A stretch of 48,380 nucleotides of DNA from NCBI GenBank assembly GCA_944376795.1, contig CALWDW010000017.1:1-48380 (forward strand), in the 5' to 3' direction. Below are positions 33,637 to 41,753 of the stretch, one piece after another. The position numbers were made by a program, and so were the translations under genes. The notes below the pieces were generated by a model. It saw nothing but the letters and a program-made list of their open reading frames with translations, made no database searches and had not been told where the DNA came from. The stretch's first letter is position 1. Each line of letters starts with the position of its first letter. Source of the DNA: an uncultured Christensenellaceae bacterium. GTDB lineage: Bacteria > Bacillota > Clostridia > Christensenellales > UMGS416.

Positions 33637-35079
33637 ATGCGGATACTATTTGCCAGCTCCGAGGTTGCGCCCTACGTCAAAAGCGGAGGGCTGGGAGATG
33701 TGGTGGGCTCTCTGCCGGCGGCGTTGGCCCATCTGGGGGTTACGACCATGGTCATCGCCCCGCTTTATGCCTCCCTGAAGAATAAGTCGGAAATTTACGA
33801 CGCCATGGAAGAGGTGGCCTGCTACCAGGTCCAGGTGGGCTGGAGGCATCAGTTCTGCCGGCTCATGCAGATTAAGGACGCTGTGGTCCCCACCTACTTT
33901 GTGGAGAATGACTACTACTTCAAGCGGGATCAGTTTTACGGCTACTACGACGATGGGGAGCGGTTTATCTTCTTTAGCCAAGCGGTGCTAGCCTCGTTGC
34001 CCTACCTGGGCGGTGCGGATATCATCCACTGCCATGACTGGCAGACGGCGGCCATTCCACTGCTTTTGCATCAGCACTATGGCCATCTGCCGGAGTATAC
34101 CCAGATTAAAACGGTGTTTACCATCCATAACCTGCGTTTCCAGGGCCGGTTTGCACCCTCGGTGGTCAACGAGCTCATCGGGCTGCCGCCGGGATCGGCC
34201 GCCTGGCGGGATCTGGAGTTCTATCAGGGGGTCAACCTGATGAAGGCCGCCCTTTATCACAGCGACGCGGTGACCACCGTCAGTCCCACCTACGCCCAGG
34301 AGATTCGCACCAGCTGGTACGGCGAGGGGCTGGATGGCGTACTCAACGATATTAGCTATAAGCTCAGCGGTATTGTCAACGGTATTGATACCGAGGCGGT
34401 CAATCCGGCTCACGACCGGCGGATCTATTATCCCTATTCCGACCTGGAGGGGAAGCGCATCAATAAGCTGGCCTTCCAGAAGGAGTACTGCCTGCCCCAG
34501 CGGGAGAATACCATGATGATCGGCGTGGTCAGCCGTTTGGATGCCCAGAAGGGTTTCGACCTCATCGAATGCGTTATGAAGGAGATCCTGGACCTGGGGG
34601 TGCAGTTTGTGCTGCTGGGCACCCAGAGCGTGGGCCCCGGGGAAGAGCCGCACTATGAGAATTTCTTCCGCTGGGTGGAGAAAACCCATCCCAATCAGGC
34701 CCGCTGCTTTATCCAATTTGATCTGGACATTGCGCAGAAGATCTACGCGGCCAGCGACCTGTTCCTGATGCCCAGTGCCTTCGAGCCCTGTGGACTTTCC
34801 CAGATGATGGCTATGCGCTACGGCACGCTGCCCCTGGTCCGGGAGACCGGCGGCTTGAAGGACACTGTGGCCGCTTACAACCCCGAGACCGGCACGGGTA
34901 CGGGCTTCTCTTTCACCAATTATAACGCCCATGACATGCTCCACGTCATTGAGCTGGCGCTGCAGGTCTATAAGGCCAAGCCCCAGGCATGGCGGAAGCT
35001 GGCCGAGTCGGCCATGCTGGTGGACTTCTCCTGGAATAAGTCCGCGCAGGCCTACCTGGATATCTATCGGAGTCTGTAG
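33637..35079 (+). CDS. glgA: Glycogen synthase (ADP-glucose)
   Basis: The 480-residue GT5 enzyme extends alpha-1,4-glucan with ADP-glucose. The N-terminal KSGGLGDVVGSLP (K15) binds ADP-glucose. IIHCHDWQTA, TIHNLRFQG and GIVNGID mark the first domain. VVSRLDAQKGFDL, MPSAFEPCGLSQMMAMRYG with the catalytic glutamate, and VRETGGLKDTV mark the second. AAGGAGGT stands 6 nt before the ATG. It is the last gene of the operon and is followed by a strong terminator. Confidence 0.96.
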   Translation: MRILFASSEVAPYVKSGGLGDVVGSLPAALAHLGVTTMVIAPLYASLKNKSEIYDAMEEVACYQVQVGWRHQFCRLMQIKDAVVPTYFVENDYYFKRDQFYGYYDDGERFIFFSQAVLASLPYLGGADIIHCHDWQTAAIPLLLHQHYGHLPEYTQIKTVFTIHNLRFQGRFAPSVVNELIGLPPGSAAWRDLEFYQGVNLMKAALYHSDAVTTVSPTYAQEIRTSWYGEGLDGVLNDISYKLSGIVNGIDTEAVNPAHDRRIYYPYSDLEGKRINKLAFQKEYCLPQRENTMMIGVVSRLDAQKGFDLIECVMKEILDLGVQFVLLGTQSVGPGEEPHYENFFRWVEKTHPNQARCFIQFDLDIAQKIYAASDLFLMPSAFEPCGLSQMMAMRYGTLPLVRETGGLKDTVAAYNPETGTGTGFSFTNYNAHDMLHVIELALQVYKAKPQAWRKLAESAMLVDFSWNKSAQAYLDIYRSL

Positions 35080-35121
35080 CGCTTTGCTGTGGTAGCCGTA
35101 CAGCTATCCTTGCGAACTTGT

Positions 35122-35170
35122 AAAACCGCACAGCGGCGGGAATTCCTTCCCCCTGCTGTGCGGTTTTTTG
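35122..35170 (+). terminator. Terminator of the glycogen operon
   Basis: A 13-bp stem (35122-35134 with 35155-35167) has a 20-nt loop and merges into a run of six Ts at its 3' side. Confidence 0.9.
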
Positions 35171-35413
35171 CATTGCAGTGTGGGTCGGTGAGAGAGGAAA
35201 ACGATTTCGGTATTGTAAAACGTGGGATCGGAGGCATAGGGTAGTTTTTGGCGGCGATCCCCTGTTTTCTGTCAGGGTTTATGTGAAGGAAGACACAAAG
35301 GGGACATTTTGGGGCAGGAATTCCTCCAAAACCGTAGAATATTTCTCCCCACAATCCGCCAACTGCATGATATCTTCTTGGTGGGTCCATATCCGCAAAT
35401 CCAGGAGGCTGTA

Positions 35414-37468
35414 ATGAAGACGTATAAAGTTGACCTGCGAAAGGTCAAGCCGGTGAATTGCACCGTGATGGAGTGCACCGCCGACCGCATCGTTCTCCAG
35501 ATTCCCGCCGAGGGGGGAGGGATTCTCCTCAGCGGCACCGCAGGCTGCGTGGAAGGCGCCCAGCTCAGCGACTATGGATGGCTGTGGTGCGACTTCTACT
35601 ACCCGCAGGAGCAGATGTACGCCACCACCGTGGACGTCCGCTTCTACCGGGAGGGGCAGGACCCTTTGACCGACGCCCCGCGGGCCACCGTAACCACCAA
35701 CGCCTTTCCCCACTATTGGACGCGGCTTCCCTATGATTTCCGAGAAATCACCTGCAAAAACGCCTTCCTTCCCCGGACGCCCAGCAAGCTGAAAACCACC
35801 AGCTCCGGCGTGGGGATTACCCCGGAGGAGACGGCCTATATCTTCCTGGGTGCCCGGAAATCCCATCGTCCCCAGCGGTTTGTGTTCCAGAATGTTACTT
35901 TCTCGGATGCGGAGCCTGACTATCCTCTGCCGGATGTCAAGGTGGTGGACGAGCTGGGCCAGTGGGCCCGCCGGAATTGGCCTGGCAAGAGCCGCAGCGT
36001 GACCGAGGTGGTGGAGCGGCTGCGCCGGGAGGCGGCAGAGCCCGATCCCGGCCCCCGGCCCATGTTCAGCCGGTACGGTGGCTGGAAGGAGAAGAACTTC
36101 GGCGCCACGGGCTTTTTCCGCACCCATTATGACGGCCGTCGTTGGTGGTTTGTCGATCCTGACGGCTATGCTTTTCTCAGTATAGGGCTGGAATTCATTT
36201 TCCCGGAGGACTCCAGTGTGGTCACCGGCTGGGAGAAGGCCTATACCTGGCTGCCCGATCGGGATGGGGAGTTTGCCGACGCCTGGAAAGAGGTGCACGG
36301 CGACCCGGAGATGGCCCGGCGGGTCGGCTATTGCCAGGTGGTCAGCTTTCCTGTAATCAACCTGATTCGCGCTTTCGGAAAGGATTGGAAGAAGGCCTGG
36401 TGCGCCATAACCGCCCGGCGGCTTCACCAGTGGGGTATCAACATGGTGGGTAACGGCGAGCCTGCCCGCTGCCCCGTGCAGGAGACCTGCCGCTTCCCCT
36501 ACACGGCGATGATGGGAGAGTTCCCCCGCACCGACCGGATGATTTTCCGGGACTTCTCGGACGTATTTGACCCGGTGTTTGCCCAGCGTGCCGAGGCCTG
36601 CGCCCAGAACCTTCTCCGGCTCAAGGGGGATCCCTACTGCATCGGCTACTTCCTCACCAACGAGCCCGAGTGGGCCTATGTCAATGAACTGTGCATTGCG
36701 GAGAAGCTGGTGGGGCATCCCGATGAGACCCTCTATACCAAGGCCGTCTTTGTCGACTGGATGCGGGAACGCTACCACGGCGATCTGGAGGCCCTGAACG
36801 CCGCTTGGGGCCAGGGCTTTACCAGCTTTGACCAGCTCAAGCGTCCCATTCCCGATGCCTGCTCCCTGAACGACACGGTGAAGGCCGATTTGGAAGCGTT
36901 CTCCTATGTGATGGTGACCGAGTTCCACAAGGTGCCCTCTCTGGCGGCGCGGAAGGTGGATCCCGACCATCTGAACCTGGGCATGCGCTATGCCTGGATC
37001 CATAACCCTGTCCAGGTGGCGGGCTGCGAATACTTTGACGTCTTTGATATCAATTGCTACGACTTCGACCCGGTGCCCCAGATCGAGCTCACCGGAAAAC
37101 TGGTGAATAAGCCGGTGATGATCAGCGAGTTCCATCACGGTTCCATCGATGCAGGGCTGCCGCTGACCGGGATCAAGGGCGTGACCAACCAGGAGGAGCG
37201 CGGGGTGGCCTACCGCTACTACATGGAGCAGGCGGCCACGTCCCCTTACTTCCTGGGGGCGGTGCATTTCGTGCTCAATGACCAGCAGATCCTGTGCAAC
37301 TCCGGCCAGGAGAACTATAACATTGGGTTTGTGGACTGCTGCCAGCGGCCCTATGACGCCATGGTGGCGGCGGCTACCGCCGTGAGCGAGAACATTTACC
37401 CCATTGCCGACGGGCGGCAGGCCCCCTATGACAGGGAGCCCCAGGGAATTCCTATGATCGCCACCTGA
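35414..37468 (+). CDS. Clan GH-A glycoside hydrolase (GH42/GH50-like)
   Basis: The 684-residue protein has an N-terminal beta domain (about 1-170) and a barrel. WWFVDPDGYAFLSIGLEF starts the barrel as in agarase-like and GH42-like enzymes. The likely acid/base is E417 in YFLTNEPEW and the likely nucleophile is E572 in MISEFHHGS. The block RYHGDLEALNAAWGQGFTSFDQL resembles GH42 beta-galactosidases. I cannot fix the family or the sugar. No signal peptide is seen, so it should act on imported oligosaccharides. ATG 35414 has AGGAGG 5 nt upstream; the frame is open to 35309, but that part is unlikely to be translated. It precedes a fucosidase gene, suggesting a small glycan-degrading set. Confidence 0.72.
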   Translation: MKTYKVDLRKVKPVNCTVMECTADRIVLQIPAEGGGILLSGTAGCVEGAQLSDYGWLWCDFYYPQEQMYATTVDVRFYREGQDPLTDAPRATVTTNAFPHYWTRLPYDFREITCKNAFLPRTPSKLKTTSSGVGITPEETAYIFLGARKSHRPQRFVFQNVTFSDAEPDYPLPDVKVVDELGQWARRNWPGKSRSVTEVVERLRREAAEPDPGPRPMFSRYGGWKEKNFGATGFFRTHYDGRRWWFVDPDGYAFLSIGLEFIFPEDSSVVTGWEKAYTWLPDRDGEFADAWKEVHGDPEMARRVGYCQVVSFPVINLIRAFGKDWKKAWCAITARRLHQWGINMVGNGEPARCPVQETCRFPYTAMMGEFPRTDRMIFRDFSDVFDPVFAQRAEACAQNLLRLKGDPYCIGYFLTNEPEWAYVNELCIAEKLVGHPDETLYTKAVFVDWMRERYHGDLEALNAAWGQGFTSFDQLKRPIPDACSLNDTVKADLEAFSYVMVTEFHKVPSLAARKVDPDHLNLGMRYAWIHNPVQVAGCEYFDVFDINCYDFDPVPQIELTGKLVNKPVMISEFHHGSIDAGLPLTGIKGVTNQEERGVAYRYYMEQAATSPYFLGAVHFVLNDQQILCNSGQENYNIGFVDCCQRPYDAMVAAATAVSENIYPIADGRQAPYDREPQGIPMIAT

Positions 37469-37515
37469 CGGAGCTGCGGCCTAAGAGTGGGCGGCCGCTG
37501 TTGCGGAGATTCGCC

Positions 37516-37564
37516 ATGAACCGCTCCGGGCCCAGGATGCAGGGCCCTGGGCGGTTCATCTTTT
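37516..37564 (+). terminator. Terminator after the GH-A gene
   Basis: ATGAACCGC pairs with GCGGTTCAT (37516-37524 with 37551-37559), with further inner GC pairs, then CTTTTCC. The fucosidase gene begins 60 bp later. Confidence 0.75.
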
Positions 37565-37623
37565 CCTTGCCATGGAGGAGCGGATGCGATAGGATGGAGG
37601 CAGGCAAAAAGGAGGAGCGTGGA

Positions 37624-38970
37624 ATGAATGCATTGGATCGCCTGCGGGAGGCGTATGTTCCCGAAAAGGTCATTCCCCAGAGCCCGGAAAATATGCAGTG
37701 GTTCCGGGACGCAAAGTTTGGCATGTTTATTCACTGGGGCCTCTATGCCCTCCTGGGCCGGGGTGAGTGGGTGATGTTTAACGAGCGGCTGTCCACCAGC
37801 GAGTATGCCCAGCTGGCCCAGCGCTTCGACGCGCCCCGGTACGATCCCCGGGCCTGGGCCCGCACCGCCAAGGCCGCCGGCATGAAGTATATGGTGCTGA
37901 CCACCCGCCACCATGACGGCTTCTCCCTCTTTGACAGCCGTGCCTCCTCCTTCAACGCGGTGAACTCCGCCGCCCGCCGGGATTTGGTGGCCGAGTACGT
38001 GGACGCCTGCCGGGGCGAGGGACTGAAGGTGGGGTTCTACTACTCGCCTATGGACTGGCGCTATCCCGGCTACTTCTTCCCGGAAATGTATTTGGACAGC
38101 GCCCTGGCCATGCGGGATCAGTGCCACGCCCAGTTGGAGGAGCTGATGACCGGCTATGGCAAGATTGACATGCTTTGGTTCGACGGGGAGTGGCTGGCCC
38201 ACGGGGGTATCCAGTTCGGCAACGGCCACAAGGGCTGGTACCAGGACGAGAACTTCCATCAGAGCGAACGCTACTTTAAGGTCAATTACTTCTGGCAGAG
38301 CGAGAAGATGATCAACCGCATCCGCGCCTGGCAGCCGGGGATCATGCTGAACAACCGCTTCGGCTGGGAGGGGGACTTCCATGTCCGGGAACGGAACGTG
38401 GGCGGCATCCGCACCGATAAGCCCTGGGATAACAATGACTGCCTGACCCGCTCCTGGGGGTATATCCCCGGTGCGCCCATGATGAGCCTGCGGGAGGTGG
38501 TGCAGCACCTGATCACCGTGGTGGTGCGGGACGGCACTTACCTGCTCAACGTGGGTCCCACCGGCCAGGGGGACATGGAGCCCCGCCAGGTGGAGCGCCT
38601 TGCCCAGGTGGGCGCGTGGCTGGAGCGCTATGGCGAGGCGGTGTACGGCACCCGCGGCGGGCCCATCCTGCCGGGGGACTGGGGCGGCGCCTGCTACCGG
38701 GGGGATACCGTCTACCTGCACATTCTGGACTGGCGGGAAGATACCCTGGAGCTGGAGGGGCTTACCGGAGAGATTGCCGCGGTGGAGTCGCTTAACAGCT
38801 CCCAGCTTTCGGTGGAGAAGACCGAGACCGGGCTCCGGGTTTCGGTACCGATTGTCCAGAGGGATCCCATTGATACCATCTTGCGGATCCGCATGACCGC
38901 GCCCATCCGCTGGGAAGGCGTGCGGGCCGGGGAGCAGGACGTCTACGGCCAGGCTGACGGACTGCAATAG
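37624..38970 (+). CDS. GH29 alpha-L-fucosidase
   Basis: The 448-residue enzyme releases alpha-linked fucose. GH29 blocks are present: FGMFIHWGLYALLG, TTRHHDGFSLFDS, GLKVGFYYSP and MLWFDGEW with nucleophile D187. A C-terminal beta domain covers about 345-445. There is no signal peptide, so the substrate is probably imported fucosyl-oligosaccharide, for example from host mucin or milk glycans. AGGAGG stands 8 nt before the ATG at 37624, which is preferred over the in-frame ATG at 37594. It follows the GH-A gene, and a good terminator (38987) closes the unit. Confidence 0.9.
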   Translation: MNALDRLREAYVPEKVIPQSPENMQWFRDAKFGMFIHWGLYALLGRGEWVMFNERLSTSEYAQLAQRFDAPRYDPRAWARTAKAAGMKYMVLTTRHHDGFSLFDSRASSFNAVNSAARRDLVAEYVDACRGEGLKVGFYYSPMDWRYPGYFFPEMYLDSALAMRDQCHAQLEELMTGYGKIDMLWFDGEWLAHGGIQFGNGHKGWYQDENFHQSERYFKVNYFWQSEKMINRIRAWQPGIMLNNRFGWEGDFHVRERNVGGIRTDKPWDNNDCLTRSWGYIPGAPMMSLREVVQHLITVVVRDGTYLLNVGPTGQGDMEPRQVERLAQVGAWLERYGEAVYGTRGGPILPGDWGGACYRGDTVYLHILDWREDTLELEGLTGEIAAVESLNSSQLSVEKTETGLRVSVPIVQRDPIDTILRIRMTAPIRWEGVRAGEQDVYGQADGLQ

Positions 38971-38986
38971 CGACGCAGAAAAAGGA

Positions 38987-39019
38987 GCGCGGCAGACATC
39001 AATTCTGCCGCGCTTTTTT
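38987..39019 (+). terminator. Terminator of the fucosidase gene
   Basis: A 10-bp stem GCGCGGCAGA/TCTGCCGCGC with a 7-nt loop is followed by six Ts. Confidence 0.92.
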
Positions 39020-39275
39020 CGATGGGCAATGGGCCAGCGCCTGTGGGCTGCATGCAAAACTGCCCGCGCCAAAGGCCCAAATGGCCATTTCTGGCGCGGC
39101 GCTTTGCCGCAGGGGTCTTGCTTGGCCGCATCGCACAGGCAGCGGAGAAGGCCGGACCGCTGAAAACCTCGTTTCCAAAGCCTTTGCCCGCCCTTTGCAA
39201 AGGCCGGCAGGATGGGAGGGACCCAGCCCTCCCATCCTCTTGGGGCGTTGGAACGGGAAGCTTGCGGCAGAAGCA

Positions 39276-39309
39276 GCGGAGGGCTGTCCCCAAGGGGACA
39301 GCCCTCCGC
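39276..39309. terminator. Perfect hairpin after zinc-ribbon gene
   Basis: Arms of 16 bp (39276-39291 and 39294-39309) enclose only two unpaired As. It lies 24 bp beyond the zinc-ribbon stop on the minus strand, but neither strand has a T run next to it. Confidence 0.55.
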
Positions 39310-39333
39310 ACTGTTTCACGGGTCTTGGGCTTA

Positions 39334-39558
39334 TTAGGGAGCCGGCTCGTATTTCTTTTTTAGCTTGGGGATATCTTCCGGGTCGATCCATTCTTCCGCG
39401 TAGCCGCAGGAACAGCACACGTACCGGTGCACCAGCACCGCCGAAAAGTTGGACCATCCGGTGGGGATATTGTTTCCGCTCCCGTAGGCGCCGGCGTTAC
39501 CCTTCACGCGCAGAATGTCGGTGCCGCCGCACTTGGGGCAGACGTGGGTATTTTTCAT
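39334..39558 (-). CDS. Small zinc-ribbon protein
   Basis: The 74-residue protein has CPKC at residues 7-10 and C48/C51 (CCSCG), the two knuckles of a zinc ribbon. Between them lies a glycine- and asparagine-rich loop and the strand VLVHRYVC. The acidic-then-basic end (EDIPKLKKKYEPAP) is exposed. Function is unknown; such proteins are common in Clostridia. AAGGAGA stands 7 nt before the ATG. It follows the serine hydrolase by 45 bp and is probably co-transcribed. Confidence 0.75.
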   Translation of the reverse strand: MKNTHVCPKCGGTDILRVKGNAGAYGSGNNIPTGWSNFSAVLVHRYVCCSCGYAEEWIDPEDIPKLKKKYEPAP

Positions 39559-39603
39559 CCGGGTCTCCTTTCCGCAGCCAATCCAAGAGGCTGGTTCTGC
39601 CGG

Positions 39604-40770
39604 CTACAGGCAGCCATAGAGCACCGCCCGCAGCCGGGGCTGGTGATAGGCCTCGAAGTTGGGGATCATCTGCTGCATGTAAACCGCACTGAGACTCTCG
39701 GAGGGATCGATGAGCACCCAGGTGCCCGCGTAGCCGCACCAGCCAAACTCCTTCAGCGAACCGTTGCACCCGCCGGCCGGCCGGTCCATCATGGTGCGCA
39801 CCCCCAGTCCGTAGCCGTAGCCCGCCTGGTAAGGCCAGTCGAAGTCCTGCAGCTGGGTGGGGGAGAGGTGGTTGGTGGACATGAGTTCAATGGTTTTGCG
39901 GCCCAGGATGCGCACGCCGTCCAGCTCTCCGCCGGCAGCCAGACAGGCGGCGAAACGGCTGTAGTCGCCCAGGGTGGAGAGCAGGCCGCCGCTGGCGCTT
40001 TCGTAGCGGACCTCAGGCCCGAAGAACTCCATGCGCTGGCCGGGAAGGACGAGGGTCCCGTCGTCCTGGCGGTGGTACAGGGTGCAGAGACGTCCAGCCT
40101 TTTCCTCCGGCAGGGCGAAGAAGGTATCCTCCATGCCCAGAGGCTGGAAGATCTCCTCCTGCAGGAATTGACCGAAGGTTTTTCCGGAAATCACTTCGAT
40201 GACGGCCGAGAGAATGTCCAGGCTGATGCCATACTCCCAGTGGCTGCCAGGATCAAAGGCCAGGGGTACCTGGGCGATGGCCTGCATATACTCCTGGATG
40301 GTGTAACGGCGCGGCCCACCCTTCTCCTTGGCCAGGGCGTCGGTGGCCTCGGCCATGGCCCGGGCGTGGGCACTGGAGCCTCCTGCCCCGGTGATGCCGC
40401 TGGCCATGGTGAATAGGTGCTTCATGCGCATGGGCTCGGCGGCCGGCGTAACAATGACGCCGCCCCGGGGCTGGGTGCGGAAAACCTGGGGGTTAGCAAA
40501 GGCGGGAAGGTAATCGCTTACCGGGTCATTGAGAAGGAATGCGCCGCGCTCGTAGAGGATCAGTCCGGCCACGGCGGCCACCACCTTGGTCATGGAGTAG
40601 AGCCGGTAAATGGTGTCGGGGGCAATGGGGCGCTGTTCCTCTCGGCTAGCCAGGCCTACGTAGTCCTCGTAGACGGTGGTTCCCTGGTGTACTACCTGCA
40701 GGGCACAGCCTGCCGGACCCTTGCGGACAAAGCTCTCCAGCAGCGGATGAAGGCGTTGGAGGTTTTTCAT
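39604..40770 (-). CDS. Serine hydrolase of the class C beta-lactamase family
   Basis: The 388-residue protein has the SxxK motif as S59-M-T-K62 in YRLYSMTKVVAAVAG. The second motif is probably the tyrosine in HWEYGISLDIL (Y-x-N is not conserved), and an HxG-like motif near the end reads GWCGYAGT. The family includes D-aminopeptidases, esterases (EstB) and penicillin-binding-like proteins. There is no signal peptide, so it is likely a cytoplasmic esterase or peptidase rather than a resistance enzyme. AAAGGAG precedes the ATG. Confidence 0.83.
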   Translation of the reverse strand: MKNLQRLHPLLESFVRKGPAGCALQVVHQGTTVYEDYVGLASREEQRPIAPDTIYRLYSMTKVVAAVAGLILYERGAFLLNDPVSDYLPAFANPQVFRTQPRGGVIVTPAAEPMRMKHLFTMASGITGAGGSSAHARAMAEATDALAKEKGGPRRYTIQEYMQAIAQVPLAFDPGSHWEYGISLDILSAVIEVISGKTFGQFLQEEIFQPLGMEDTFFALPEEKAGRLCTLYHRQDDGTLVLPGQRMEFFGPEVRYESASGGLLSTLGDYSRFAACLAAGGELDGVRILGRKTIELMSTNHLSPTQLQDFDWPYQAGYGYGLGVRTMMDRPAGGCNGSLKEFGWCGYAGTWVLIDPSESLSAVYMQQMIPNFEAYHQPRLRAVLYGCL

Positions 40771-41074
40771 GGAAGTCTCCTTTCTGGGGGACGTCGAGAG
40801 ACGGCTCTGGGGCCGATGGTCCCCGGGTGATATGTAGAATAGCGGATATCCTCAGTATGAAGGCACGCAGGCGAAAAGGCAAGTGGCATTTTGGACAAAG
40901 CAGAGGAGCCGGTTTCTTTATGCTTTTCCATCGTCCCCAAAAGTTTTCGTGGGAAGAGGGCACGGGGGAGGGGCGCCTTTTGAGAAGGGCGCCCCTCCCC
41001 CAGAATTTCAGCCAAAGGGAAAGGACGAGCGCTCCCTGCGCAGCGGGACAGGGGCGTTCGGGAACGGAAGGGTT
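40771..41074. other. Gene-free region with palindromic repeat F
   Basis: No gene is seen. It contains the promoter side of the serine hydrolase gene and the 3' side of pyrE. Palindromic copy F is at 40937-41001. Confidence 0.6.
40937..41001. repeat. Palindromic repeat family, copy F
   Basis: Arms GGGGGAGGGGCGCC (40964-40977) and GGCGCCCCTCCCCC (40988-41001) pair fully around the TTTTGAGAAG centre. The left flank reads CCCCAAAAGTTTTCG. The inner stem GGCGCC differs from all other copies. Confidence 0.8.
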
Positions 41075-41737
41075 TTACAGGATGCAGTACTTCTCCATAT
41101 AGGACTCCATCAGCGGCAGCACCGAAGCGTATTGGGGCTGGGTGCGCAGGTATTCGTGGATGTCGGCCACGGTAACAATGGCGTGGACGTCGATGCCGAA
41201 TTCCTCCTTTACCTCCATGACGGCGGTCTTTTTTCCTTCCTTACCCACCTCGCAGCGGTTGACCGAGATGAACATGTCCTGCACCTGAACCTTGGCGCAG
41301 GAGAGAAGCTGGGGCATGGTCTCCCGCACGGCGGTGCCGGCGGTGATTACGTCCTCAATGATCACGATCCGGTCGCCGTCCTGGGGAGCGTAGCCCACCA
41401 TGGATCCGCCCTCACCGTGATCCTTGGCTTCCTTGCGGTTGAAGAAGAAGGGGACATCCATGCCGTGCTCCTGGGCCAGGGCCACCGCCGTGGTGGTGAC
41501 CAGGGGGATGCCCTTGTAAGCGGGACCGAACATGGCGTCAAACCGGCCGGCACAGGTTTCGGCCACGCAGGCGGCGTAAAACTGACCCAGCCGGGCAATC
41601 TGGGCGCCGGTGCGATACAGCCCAGTATTGACGAAGTAGGGGGAGAGACGGCCGGACTTGGTGGTGAATTCGCCGAAGCGCAGGACTCCGGCCTCCATCA
41701 TGAACTCGATGAATTCCTTTTTTGCGGCGGTAAGCAT
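41075..41737 (-). CDS. pyrE: Orotate phosphoribosyltransferase
   Basis: The 220-residue enzyme makes OMP from orotate and PRPP in pyrimidine synthesis. It has FTTKSGRLSPYFVNTG at the N terminus, GPAYKGIPL, FFFNRKEAKDHGEGG (the flexible catalytic loop) and the PRPP motif IVIIEDVITAGTA. ATG 41737 has AGGAAGG about 8 nt upstream, whereas the longer open frame upstream runs into the preceding gene. It is the last gene of the rlmL-like, metallophosphoesterase, pyrE run. No other pyrimidine genes are in the window. Confidence 0.95.
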   Translation of the reverse strand: MLTAAKKEFIEFMMEAGVLRFGEFTTKSGRLSPYFVNTGLYRTGAQIARLGQFYAACVAETCAGRFDAMFGPAYKGIPLVTTTAVALAQEHGMDVPFFFNRKEAKDHGEGGSMVGYAPQDGDRIVIIEDVITAGTAVRETMPQLLSCAKVQVQDMFISVNRCEVGKEGKKTAVMEVKEEFGIDVHAIVTVADIHEYLRTQPQYASVLPLMESYMEKYCIL

Positions 41738-41753
41738 GGCGTATTTCCTTCCT

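Larger units (their letters stand above)
38971..39333. other. Gene-free region with terminator and long palindrome
   Basis: No gene is seen. The left end is the fucosidase terminator. The middle (39020-39270) is GC-rich with many short inverted repeats, including AATGGCCATT, but no coherent frame. A perfect 16-bp-arm hairpin at 39276-39309 lies before the stop of the convergent zinc-ribbon gene. Confidence 0.6.

Noticed and set aside
35171..35413. Catabolite or regulator operator upstream of the GH-A gene
   Set aside because: No good cre-like or palindromic operator could be identified, and the promoter boxes are weak.
35279..37267. 662-codon open frame antisense to the GH-A gene
   Set aside because: It is a shadow of the real coding strand; no family motif and no start site are visible.
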